This document shows, in pieces, positions 12,034 through 23,169 of a stretch of DNA of 64,000 nt. Below the pieces are notes generated by a model. That model had not been told where the DNA came from. It did not search any database and worked only from the letters and a program-made list of their open reading frames with translations. The stretch spans positions 13,865,096 to 13,929,095 of the forward strand of contig OY743170.1 of the NCBI GenBank assembly GCA_963555705.1. The letters are read 5' to 3'. This DNA is from Ligustrum vulgare. Taxonomy: Eukaryota; Streptophyta; Magnoliopsida; Lamiales; Oleaceae. Position 1 is the stretch's first letter; every line of letters begins with the position of its first letter. Position numbers and translations under genes: made by a program.

Positions 12034-12444
12034 TTAGGGAACTATATTCATACAACACATTTTTTAAAATTTACACCATAGTTTAATTGCGAGATAGATC
12101 TTCGGTATTTGTTTAGTTTTGCTTTTATATCCTTAACTTTTTTTAATCGCATTGTTATTTATAACATTCAATTAATTAATAAATTTTATTTCTAATCGCA
12201 ATTTCTATTCAAATATTCTGCTAATTTGCATTGAAAGGATGTGCAAATATTTTTTTAACTTTTGTATTAATTATTTATTTTGATTATTTAAAAATATGAG
12301 AGATAAATAAGTGTTTTTTTTTTTTCAATTGAATTTCCGGAATTGGGAAATGAGTTGTTGACAATTAATGAGACATTTAATGTGGGAAAGTGTGTAATGC
12401 ATTGTAAATAGGCACTTGATTACATGTATTGAATGCTAATAGGT

Positions 12445-12447
<3 letters not shown>

Positions 12448-12510
<63 letters not shown>
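12448..12510. repeat. (TA)n microsatellite, expanded copy 2
   Basis: Uninterrupted TA run of ~63 bases at the equivalent place of the second duplication unit, more than double the first. Confidence 0.95.
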
Positions 12511-12518
<8 letters not shown>

Positions 12519-13589
12519 CATATTATTTTAGGGAACTATATTCATACAACACATTTTTTAAAATTTACACCATAGTTTAATTGCAAGATAGATCTTCGGT
12601 GTTTGTTTAGTTTTGCTTTTATATCCTTAACTTTTTTTAATCGCATTGTTATTTATAACATTCAATTAATTAATAAATTTTATTTCTAATCGCAATTTCT
12701 ATTCAAATATTCTGCTAATTTGCATTGAAAGGATGTGCAAATATTTTTTTTAACTTTTGTATTAATTATTTATTTTGATTATTTAAAATATGAGAAATAA
12801 ATAAGTGTTTTTCGCCAACAAAACAAATATATTGAACAAAAATCGTCTCAAAAGACAAGATGTAGAAATTAATAAAGAGTTGATGATAAAAAAATTATAA
12901 AATTTTTTAATATAACTATTATAATTTGAAGTAGTTTTATTGTTTGTAAAATTTTAATAATTATTTTAATATAATATTATTTTTTATGCATTTTGTATAC
13001 TGGATAAATTATGTATAAGTATTAAAAATTAACAAGCACTTATCAAAATTCATATTGTTAAATTGCAACTTTCGTACATCATTTTTGTTTTCCAGTCTAA
13101 AATACTTTCCAAAAATTGAAATGCATTAATATTCATCATTAATTTCTTTATAAAAAATAAATTTTATAAAGAAATTAATACATTTGGAAAACTGCACATT
13201 AACTTTGAAAAACAAAAATAGCTTTACTTTTTCTTACATTATTTGTGCATTAATTAGATTAATATTTTATTAAACTTTAATATTTGTTCTTTTTTGTTTA
13301 GTTAAAAATATTAGTGACAAATAAGTTTGTTTACACTTCTTAATAGATTTTTTTTCTAGAAAGCAGTAATTTTTTTTTAGAAAACGGTGACTATTCATTT
13401 TTTTAATTATTTGAATTAAACTTGCTTGCATCAACGTAAGAGGTACTGATGATAATTAATAATTTATTGAAACTAAAACTAAATATTATGTCATCACATT
13501 GATATACATTTGAATGGTATTATGGAAATCATTTTACATAGTGAAATTAATTACTATGTTATGGATAACGCGTTGACTGCATTTGGTCC

Positions 13590-13772
13590 CTGTTTGAGAC
13601 CCATTATTTGGAATAATGTGATTTGGAATAGTAAATTTTTTAGAGAATGTGTAGTTAAAAATTGGAGAATATTTTTGGATTTATTAGTAGATTATTTTAT
13701 TGGTATAATGTGTGGTTGAAAATGAGTTTTTAAAAAATGAGATTTAAAAATAATAGGTACCAAACAGGGGCT
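13590..13772. mobile_element. MITE, CCCTGTTTG termini
   Basis: Left end TCCCTGTTTGAG, right end CCAAACAGGGGC, so inverted. The interior contains ATGTGTGGTTGAAAATGA as in the other MITEs of this family. Inserted in Helitron 2. The ORF of 69 codons over it is incidental. Confidence 0.6.
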
Positions 13773-14039
13773 TGATAATGCGTTTAGTGCAATGGGAAAT
13801 GAAATTGAAATTATTAAGGATGTTCATTTTAATACTTAAAAACGCAACTCCAAACAATGTGCAAATATCTGTTATTTTCGATAAAAAATAATATCAATTT
13901 TTTATCGAACAACAACTTCATTTTTTTTTTTTTTTTGTGAAAAAATGTGGAAAACTTAATAACCATTTACTACTTAAATATATAAATTGATTTTTATTAC
14001 TCAAAGAAGCTATTATAATTTGAAGTAGTTTTATTGTTT

Positions 14040-14880
14040 GTAAAATTTTATTGGTCAAATGCAAATATTTGTGGGTTAAGATTCAGCACGCTTTTATAAT
14101 TATTATGATTCTTATTTTTGAGTGAAAAATTTTAAGCTTAAATACGAGAGGAGAATGCATAAATCATTAGAAATATATTAATACATTCCACACAATCAAT
14201 ATTGTATCCATAATATTAAATAAAAAACATGATACACCATTAAATAAACTACTAAATTTGGATTTTCTTTGAAGTTGACAATTACTCATAAAAATTATTG
14301 AAATTAACAATCATTTTTATTGGTCAAATACAAATATTTGCTCTTAAGATTAAACAAAAGCTTATAATTATTGTGATTGATGTTTCTGAAAGAAATTTAG
14401 ATAAAATGTTAAATACGTGAGGAAATTGCAAAAATTGTGGTTAAAAGCGAATAATATTCTTTTAATCATTCTTAATTTTAATAGTTGTTCGAAGATTATA
14501 TGGTATACCATTTTCGTTATAATTTTTTTGTCACCAACGTAGCATTTTGTCATATCATGATAATTGCTAAATTTATGTAATTATTATTTTGACTACTTGA
14601 TTTTATAATTAAAAATATATTTTTATTGGTTAAATATAAATATTTGTGGGTTTAAGATTAAGCACACATTTATAATTATTGTGATTTATATTTTTGAATC
14701 AAAATTGGAAAAACATAAATACGAGAGGCATAAATCATGAGAAATAATTGATACATTCCACAATATATTTATATTTGGAGAATACTTTAGTATTATTTAC
14801 CAATGTATTAAGTAAAATACTAAAGTATCCGACAAACATAGCATCCTCAATATCTCACTTATTTTTATTTATGGATTAAA
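14040..14880. repeat. Three-copy degenerate repeat, period ~270-305 bp
   Basis: The block starting TTTTATTGGTCAAAT-CAAATATTTG and running through AAATACGAGAGG to the CATAAATCAT word occurs at about 14047, 14315 and 14621. Copies are 75-85% similar by eye. It lies within Helitron 2 and is noncoding. Confidence 0.65.
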
Positions 14881-15099
14881 ATGGTGTAGTATTGAATTTA
14901 TAATGCTTATACTAAACTTAAAAGAAAAGTGTTGACATATTTTATTACAAATCAAATTTGTATTTTCAATTGGAAAATTGCATTCGTACAGGGCCTGTAC
15001 CTATAGGATTACTCTTTTCAATATACCAAAATTATTCACTAATTTTACAATATATTTTGTACGATACAATATCCGTGCATCGCACGGGTGATGCACTAG

Positions 15100-15802
15100 T
15101 AATTAATTGTATTAATCAATTTTCTAATGTGCAGTTCATTAAAATTTTTTGCAAGGGTGATTATATTACCACTACAAGACTTATTTTCTACACCACATTT
15201 TAAAAAATAGTCCTTATTTACAAATATAGACATAGATAAAATGACATAAACAACCTTTTAAATTTACCTAATCAATTGTTTTTAAAGAAAATCTCTTCCT
15301 AATTTCTACTTACACCACAACCCTCCTCCTCATTCTCTTCCACCACCACCTCCTCAAGTGTCATCATCTTCTTCGTAAAAAATTGTTTCTTGAAAATAAC
15401 TAATGACTACAAAAAAGGCAATAAATTCAAATTCTTAATAATCATAAAATCCTTAAAAAAATTATTGGTAAGAATTTTACAAATAATCCTATAATCTAAA
15501 TCACGGTCATCAGTGGATGATTTCATAACTAGGAACCATGACAAAATATTTGAGGCAAGCACCTATTCAAATCCGCGTTTATCACTGGATGATTTCATAA
15601 CTACAAGAATTTTGTAGCTTCATTTCTTATGAAAAATTTCTCCAAAACGCAAAAGGAACATTATTATTGAAGAAGGGATAACTTACATGAGCATTTATTC
15701 TTCTAGGGTTTCAATTCTTCAACAATCCGTCGCATTCATTGTTTAGATTCTTGAAAGGAGATTCTGATTTTTAGGGGTTATTTGGTTATAAAATTTAAAT
15801 AT
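15100..15802. other. Unassigned DNA with a possible CACTA-like end
   Basis: At 15172 the sequence CACTACAAGACTTATTTTC resembles a CACTA terminus, but I see no subterminal repeats and no partner end. The word TGGATGATTTCATAACTA occurs twice (near 15512 and 15586). No gene support. Confidence 0.3.
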
Positions 15803-15974
15803 TGATATTGTTGTAAATATTGATATTGTATTAGTGAATGACATTTGTACCCCTAAAACCCTAGGTATTATTAACTTATGTATCTCTTATTCCCCCTGTA
15901 TATATATGGGAGCTTTGATTCATAATAATACACAAGTGTATTGGTGTCTCTACTTTTTTCTTTATTTTATAACA
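15803..15974 (+). mobile_element. Probable 5' LTR of a second copia element
   Basis: About 170 bp from TGATATTG to ATAACA, with a TATA-like TGTATATATATGGGA near 15896. It is followed by CGTTATCAGCACGAG, a leader/primer-site sequence common in plant copia elements. The 5' boundary is uncertain because TGTAAATATTG at 15812 is an alternative start. No 3' LTR found downstream. Confidence 0.5.
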
Positions 15975-16359
15975 CGTTATCAGCACGAGTCTCTACCAAA
16001 TTGAGTTAGAATTTTCTTTTTCAAAATCTCATATACCAAAATATTAGTTAGAAGGTAAAATCATGTGCGTCGAAATTAAATTGACACCATATGAATTTTT
16101 TTGTTTCGATCGTGGTTGAATTGTTTCAATTCCAGGAGGTTGCTTCAATTCCAATAATTGTTCCAATTTCATCCGCCTCCATACTCCAACCAATAATTTG
16201 TGCTCATGTAACAATTGTGACTTGGATGCAAGTCAAGTTCGGCTCTATACTCCATACATTATTTTTTTATGTGTGTTTAATGTATATATTATTTTGTTGT
16301 TGAGTTTTTTTAATTTGATAATTCATTATATTGTTGCTCTCGAAGTAGTACAATAATAA

Positions 16360-19055
16360 ATTAATATTTCAGAAGAATATTAATCATAGAATTGATTATT
16401 ATTCGTTGTTGCTCCTGCATTATAATTAATATTTCAGAAGAATATTATTTGCTCCAGAAGAGCATAAATTATAATTTTCAATATTCTAAAAGAATATTGA
16501 TTTATTATTCTTGAATAATTAAAATTTTAGATCTATAATTATTCTAGAAGAATAATTTGTTATTACTCTTGAAGTAGCACAATAAATAATTAATATTCTA
16601 GAAGAATATTAATTGCAGAACTGTTTATTATAAATTCATATAAGCTGTGTAAGAAAATAATTGTCGAATTTGATTAACAAAAGAACAAACCAAAACTGAA
16701 TCCACAATAATATAAATATTGATGAAAACCAAAATTGTAAATTCGAGAAAAATTTGGAACCGGGGCCTTTGCAAACACAGTTTCCTTAAAACAAATTCGC
16801 CTCCTCACCAATCTGTGCTTGAGGTTTGTCTAAGCGTCTGTCTCCCAGGACACAACGGATGTTGAACAGTTAACTCAGCACAAAGTTATCACTCCGACGA
16901 ACCGAATTTATGTATGAACAATCACCAAAAGGACAAAAGAAAATTACGGACAAAATATAGAACAAATATGTCTTGACAAAACAATTATTTTCTTGTTTTT
17001 CAAAAGAGTGGGGAGATTGATTATATAGCATGCAAATGAGTTATACCATAACTCCACACACATAACTCCCCAATTAACAATCATAAAACCACACATAACT
17101 CCCCAATTGACAAGGCTAATTTAACCACCATCAATTGTAAGACATGGGAGTTACATGGGTTGAAATTTCTCATTCACATTTCATATTTTTCCAACAACCT
17201 GATTATACGATTTGTAATATCGTTTTAACTATATTGATTGATGATATACATATATCTAGTTTAATATAATTTATTACTTCGTATCAATATTGAATGAATT
17301 TCAAATCAATATCTCAGAAGAATATTGCGTTATTATTGTATTTCAATATTCCAGAAGAATATTAATCGTAAATTTGTCTATTATAAATAATTTGTTCTTA
17401 CTTATGAAATAGTACAACAATATAATTAATATCTGAGAGGATGTTATTTGCTTCCGAAGAGTATGAAATATAATTTTTAATATTCTAGAAGAATATTGAT
17501 TTATTATTTTTGAAGAATTGAAATAAGTTCGTTAGCGGAAGAAGACATATATTGTTCCAACACATTAAATTTCATTCTAAAAGGTACTGAAAATTTTTTA
17601 TTATCTCTTTTTGCCTATATCAATTATGTTTGTCTGTACCATTTGTGACGTACAAGATCAGTCTAAAATCTTGAAATCAAAATCAGCAAAGATTGGATTA
17701 CCATGTTCACAGTTTATTTGTAGTATATTTCATGGTTTATATTAATCCAATATTCTTGTAATTTTTAGATTTTATCTTTGTCTTGTAATCCAAGTAATAT
17801 CCCGTATATATAATTACTTGCTCGTGAAGAGCAGTTTATTACAATTTTAATATTTCAGAAGAATATTGACTCAATGCTCTTGAAGAAGCATAATTTATAT
17901 TTTAAACGAATATGGTGTTGGTGTTCTCGAAAAAACACAACTCACGTTAGATAAATATTCCAGAATATATTTTATCATCATTTGTGTAGAGTACAAATAT
18001 TGTTAGTTCGAAAGGTAGAACGAATCATTAATGTGAATATTCCTGAAGAATATTATTTGCTCCTGGAGAGCATAATTTGTCAATATTCCCGAAAAATATT
18101 AATTTATTATTCTTGAAGAATTGTAATTTTAGAAATATAATTATTCCAGAAGAATAATTCATTTTTTTGCTCCTAAATAGCACAATAGATATTAATTATT
18201 GTTATAATTGAATAAGATTCGAATATATATTCCAGAAGAATATTGCGTTATTGCTACGTTTCAATATTTTAGAAGAATATTATTTTATTGCTCATGTGAT
18301 AAATATTGCATTCTTTTTATCAAAGAAATTCGAATTTATTAATAATCGAAAAGATTATTATGATGTAAAATAATATATTGTTGTGATGATTCCTGAATAA
18401 TCATAATTTTATCTCATATGAAATATAATAATGAAATATAATTTGCTCCCGAAGAGCCCAATATTATGAGATATGTTATTAATTTGATATTCTGAAAAAG
18501 TATTTTGTTGTTACTCCTGAAGAATAAAAACTTTATTTTATGATAAATATTCAATTTATTATCTTACTTGTTCACGAATAACATAGTTTCTTTTTCTGCT
18601 CAAAGTAAATGTTTGTATTCTATTAATTTTGAATTTCCGTAGAAAGTGGTATAATTATTCGATCTTATCATATCGTTTTGATTATACCAACTTACAATAA
18701 ACATTTGTTTAAATGTATGTTTTACATTCAATATTATAGTACAATATTCCAGAAGAATATTATATCACTATTCTAGAAAAAGAAACAATCTAAATCAATG
18801 TTCAAGAAGAATATTGATCTAAATCGATATTCCAACAGAATATTGCACATTAGGAATATCTCATTTGAGTTATTTAATAAAATATTCTAGAAGAATATTT
18901 CATTTTTGCTCTTGAAAAAGCAGAATCTTATTTCACAGTACATATTCAAGTCTAATATGTTTATATGTTCTTGCTCCCGAAGAAGCATAACAATTATAAA
19001 ATAATATTAACTGCTCTTGAAAGAGTATGATATTACAATATTCCGGAAGAATATT
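16360..19055. repeat. Field of alternating short palindromes (AATATTCCAGAAGAATATT type)
   Basis: At least 18 copies of the ~19-bp imperfect palindrome AATATTC(C/T)AGAAGAATATT occur, for example at 16363, 16428, 16538, 16591, 17307, 17344, 17479, 17849, 18036, 18140, 18227, 18742, 18880 and 19036. They alternate with a second palindrome TTGCTCC(T/A)GAAGAGCA sharing the central C-N-GAAG core. Spacing is 40-70 bases with some larger gaps. The field lies between the copia leader and the integrase remnant and has no open frame. It is interrupted by a solo LTR at 16648-17196. Confidence 0.85.
16648..17196 (-). mobile_element. Solo LTR, 549 bp, inserted in the palindrome field
   Basis: On the minus strand it begins TGTTGGAAAAATATG and ends TTTTCTTACA, with a TATA-like CTATATAATCAATC near 17020. 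Flanks AGCTG (16643-16647) and ACCTG (17197-17201) are a 5-bp target duplication with one mismatch. Base composition is less A+T-rich than its surroundings, and the palindromes stop at its edges and resume beyond. No internal retrotransposon sequence: typical product of LTR-LTR recombination. Confidence 0.72.
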
Positions 19056-19269
19056 TACATATTGATTTTGAATGAGTAATAAAAACGTGATTTTCGAAGT
19101 AGCATATGTTTTGAAGAATATCTCATTTGAGTTTATGTATATCCCTGAAGGAAAACATATAATTAATGTCATAAGGAAATTGATTAGTTTGACTACTTAA
19201 ATAATATATGATTGTATAATGTTTAATCATTGAGTTATATTTTATATTGAACCAGAAGTTTAATTTGAT

Positions 19270-21100
19270 TTTATTATTTGGCATGACCAGTTGGACTATC
19301 ACTGGATCAATAATGATGCGAAATTAAAATGGATACTTAATGAAGAACCAGAAGATTATTCAATCCAATCATATATGATGTTTGTTCTCTTTCATGAAAT
19401 TTATTGACTGTCACTAGCTAAAATAGGGTTTCAATTCCCTATATTTCTGAAAAATAATTATGGTGATGAATGCGCTACCAGCATCCTCCAAGTTGATCAT
19501 CTAAATATTATTTGTATCTAATAGATTTGATACATAGACTAGATGATTGCATGGTATTCGCAACCTGAAGTTTACGAAATTATTGCTCAAATTTTAAATT
19601 ATGAGCAAAATTTTCAGATTATATAATCAAGAATGTGTCTTGATAATGCTAGTGGACATGAATCTCAATATTTTAATAAGTGTTAGTTGAGATATCGATA
19701 AATGGTTTAACATTTTTGCTTGTTAAACGCCTCCAATTAATTTAATTGAAAACAAAATACTTTCCTTTTTTGTTTAGGGAATTCTATTACGCATCATGCC
19801 AACATCATAATTCTCCCTGTTATAATTGGCTTATGGTTAGAACCTAATTTTTTTATATAATTTTTTAATAGTGCAATTGATCCACCACAATGCACTGATA
19901 TGGAAAATAAAGAATGTTGAGAAAAATGGGTTGTTTGAACATATATCCCAAATGGATGATATTTTACAACGTTGAAAAAAATGATTGTCAATTTGATTGG
20001 ACAATTTTCTCAACATTAGGGGGAAGATTAGTAGCTTAAAATCAAACAAATGTATCATATTATGCTATCTATATCCTCGCGATTGATAATACGAACTAGA
20101 AGTTCGATTGAAAGTACGATCGAAAAGTTCAAAAGATAACATAATTACAAGATGCATAAGAGATTAATAAAATCTCATGTACTAGTTACAGATGCTTTAT
20201 CTTATATTGATGTATGGCGCGCTTAAAGGGTAGCAATAATTGATTTGAATAAAGATCCCAAAATAAATAAAAATAGAGCAAATGATTATGATGGTCTTAT
20301 TGAGGAGGCATATACTCGTGAGAGAGTATTTATTGACATAATTACTTGTAAATCTCCAGAAGAGGTTCAAGTACTTGAAATATTGAAAAATTGAGATCTC
20401 TATAGTTATGTCTTGTGGGGAAAGAAATCAAATTGAGATAATAATTATGTCGACACACTTTATAAAACACTTATGAAAAAGCAAATTGCGAAACTAGCTG
20501 CATCATAATTTGAATGATAGCGAGGATAATAAAAGAAAATATGTCGAAGAAAATTGACATAAAAATAGTTGGCAAAAGTATGCATTCAGGCTAAATTAAA
20601 CTTATTACAAAACTTGAAGTTTTGGGACCTGAATTCCAAACACATAAAAGTGTAAAGCCAGTGAAATACCTATATGTACAGTCGTAATACACGACTTGTT
20701 GCACAATAAATGTTTCAAAGATCTGACACAGATACAATATTTTATTTGCCTGAAAATGCATAATAAGTGCCGATAATTATATGATTATTAGAAATGTATA
20801 TAATGAAAAATGATTTACTCTGATTACTAGCTTGCGATCTTTGATGTACCAATGATTGATATCAAAATGTATGATCATCAACTCGGTACATTGGGAGTAT
20901 TCTTTGAAGTACCAATGAGTATGATTAAAAAGGGTAATCAATACCTCGATACTTTAAGATTACAGTGAAATAATTAGAGAAAATCTATTTGAAATATAGG
21001 AATCGTTACCTATCTAAAGTTTCACGACTTAAATTTGGTGATCTCCAACTCAAAACTTCAAATTTCACATCAAATAAACATAATATTTTTATTTTTTTTT
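19270..21100 (+). pseudogene. Second Ty1/copia pol, heavily decayed
   Basis: Recognisable only as short islands in changing frames. Near 19285 is the pre-integrase region (HDQL, then GSIMMR in another frame). At 19629-19665 is the integrase word RLDNA-type (VCLDNASGHESQYF). Near 19995 is a block ending IFSTLGG, near 20345 SPEEVQVLE, near 20600 LEVLGPEFQTHKSVKPVKY, and near 20680 TRLVAQ, the start of the reverse transcriptase. The later RT and RNase H are not recognisable. Stops and frameshifts are everywhere, so this is much older than the Athila-like insertion at 25819. Confidence 0.68.
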
Positions 21101-21221
21101 CAACGTATACTTTTTTTATTATTATTATCTTATTTGAAATATTTATTTCATCATTAAAGTAGAACGAGAAATACACAAAATATACTTATTTCAATAATTT
21201 ATTCTTGAAATTTGTATATTG

Positions 21222-21758
21222 TGTTGGGAATTATACACAAATTCTCTCTCTAATTAACTCACAGGAATTTGATGTTCAAGAAATAATTGAGTCAATAAGA
21301 AAATAAAACAACAATACAAAATTTATGGACCGCCAAAGCTTCTCGCTATATAATAAATTGTTACAATTATATAGACTTTGCACTCACTAAACCCCCCAGT
21401 ATTGTAGGAAAAATAAACAAGCTTTACCACATCTACGAATTTTTACTTCTTTGTACAACCCACAAAGAAACCAAGAAAATCAAAATGTTAGACTACATTT
21501 TTCCTCACAATACTCTCTAATCAATGTGCAATTAATTGGCTCCTCAACACACATATTTATAGGTAAATATAATCCAAAAACTTGTATTACTTGTGCCCCA
21601 AGATGTTTCCTTGTTGAAGTAGAATAATCAGAATAAGGAAAGAAATTCATGCCAAAAAGATTATCTTCATTTACTATTTACCTTTAACTTGATCTCCAAG
21701 TTAACCACTTTAACAAGAAAATCAATTGTCCAAGATATTTTTGGGTCAAAACCCAACA
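21222..21758 (-). mobile_element. Solo LTR, 537 bp, TSD TATTG
   Basis: Ends are TGTTGGG and CCCAACA, flanked on both sides by a perfect TATTG (21217-21221 and 21759-21763). A TATA box (TATAAATATG) is on the minus strand near 21560, giving the orientation. No internal sequence remains. Confidence 0.85.
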
Positions 21759-21769
21759 TATTGTTTCCA

Positions 21770-22175
21770 CAAAATGTTCAATTAAAGTATTTCAGAGTGC
21801 AATGTGGACCTCTTTATCCTTATTATGACCGTGACGACCGAGAAACTCCTGGAACGGACATTTTCATCTACAACCATTTCAACCTGTGGGCTTGGTGTTT
21901 CTACCTACTCTCAAATAGGTATTTCAACATCACGTTCATCCTCTATGATCATGTTGTGCATAATGATGTATAAATTGCGAACCTAGATTGTAAACCTTGA
22001 ATGCGTGTTCAACGTCTTTTCTACAGCTTTCTTGTTTCATTGTGAATTTTTTTTCTTCGACCCACGTGGCTCATGAATTGTTTGTACAAGAGTGGTTCAT
22101 TTCGGATATATACCATCAACTAAATAGTAACCCATATTGTATTCACGTCCATGTATGATGTATTAGCGGAGGGAG
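21770..22175 (-). pseudogene. PIF/Harbinger transposase fragment
   Basis: On the minus strand from about 22150 the frame gives NMGYYLVDGIYPK, a stop, then TTLVQTIHEPRG. This matches the conserved NMGYYLADGIYPKW block of plant Harbinger (DDE_Tnp_4) transposases. Further down come the words RKDVEHAF and, near 21960, IMHNMIIEDERD, the last conserved block of the domain. At least three in-frame stops and a frameshift. Only the C-terminal third of the catalytic domain is present, so it cannot be active. Confidence 0.78.
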
Positions 22176-22204
22176 CAATACCTTTAGCGAGGATGACAAA
22201 ATAT

Positions 22205-22740
22205 TTTTATGTCAGGACAAAAAATTCAAGAAAGGATTTAAATTTGATCACGTGTGGCCTATCCTTAAGGATAGTGCAAATTTTGGAAAAGATGTTTAAG
22301 TGGAGTTCCTGACTTTCATACTCAGAAAATATACTCTGGATCGGCACACGTGGATTCCCCAATTTTTTATTCTCCAACATCAGCATATCACGGATTGTCT
22401 TCATTTTCTCTAGATATTAATGAAAACAATGTCAGTGACAGTCCAAGCTAATGAATAATTGGGATAAAAAGCTAAGGGAAAATGGAAAAATGAACAAGAT
22501 TCCTAAAAAATTATTGCAAGTATCATGGAAGAGCAATGAGAACTCGTGCAAGTCATCCGCAAAGGGAATGTGATCATGTTGAAAAAATATGAAATTCAAA
22601 GGGCTCGAATGCAATCAGCCAAATATTGTTATGACAATATCATTCTAGCCAAAGATTTGAACTCTATTTTTAGATCCGGAGCTACGAGAATTTTTTCGAA
22701 ATCAATAAAAAAGAATCATGTTGAAAAGAAGTGAAGATGT
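22205..22740 (+). pseudogene. PIF/Harbinger-associated ORF1-like fragment (Myb/NAM-associated)
   Basis: Near 22222 the plus strand encodes KKFKKGFKFDHVWPILKD, like the segment found after the Myb/SANT-type domain of Harbinger ORF1 or NAM-associated proteins. Near 22546-22690 a lysine-rich helix follows (KKYEIQRARMQSAKYCYD). Placed head to head with the transposase fragment, as ORF1 and transposase often are in PIF elements, but the missing N-terminal half of the transposase shows that the locus is rearranged. Confidence 0.5.
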
Positions 22741-23130
22741 GAACAAGGATCACCAAAATTCATCAGCTCCATATGGTCGTTTTTTCAACAATCTTGGAGG
22801 ATCTGGATATGATCTACTTGATTATTAGATTGTTATCTATTAACTTTCTCGCATCATATTTTAATTTTCAATGTCTATGTCACCATACCAATATGTTTCC
22901 AAGTTTCTAATATTGTTGAGTAATTTATTTTTTTGTCATTTAATTTTAATATTTTGATTTATAATAATTTATTATGTGGTAAAAATAATGGTCAAATAAG
23001 AAATAAAAATTTAATAAATTTCAATATAGATGAAATAACCATGGTTTTTACTACAAAAATAAATCAAAATGCAATTTCAAAATAATTTTTTGGGAGCAAA
23101 ATTGAATTATATTCATCAAATAACTATGTT

Positions 23131-23169
<39 letters not shown>

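Larger units (their letters stand above)
11865..12812. repeat. Direct tandem duplication, ~446-bp unit, inside Helitron 2
   Basis: Two consecutive copies (about 11865-12312 and 12313-12812), each starting with a T-run and CAATTGAATTTCCGGAATTGG and ending with GATAAATAAGTG. Outside the (TA)n tract they differ at few positions, so the duplication is recent. The second copy is longer because its TA run has expanded. Confidence 0.9.
11801..15099 (+). mobile_element. Non-autonomous Helitron 2, head to tail with Helitron 1
   Basis: Begins TTATATATTAAAGC followed by the family words CAGCCGTCAAAA and TTTCCCGCCC, directly after the CTAG of Helitron 1. Ends with the same hairpin CCGTGC-ATC-GCACGG (15073-15087) and CTAG at 15096-15099, followed by T. 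The initial TC seems to have lost its C. About 3.3 kb, no RepHel ORF. The extra length comes from a 446-bp tandem duplication, a MITE and a three-copy repeat annotated separately. Confidence 0.8.

Noticed and set aside
15172..15190. CACTACAAGACTTATTTTC as the start of another CACTA element
   Set aside because: No subterminal repeats and no partner end could be found; one short match is not enough.
16360..19055. Heat-shock-element array as a definite call
   Set aside because: Several palindromes contain TTCNNGAA, but few have the full alternating nGAAnnTTCnnGAAn and they are not placed upstream of a promoter. Kept only as a possibility in the findings.
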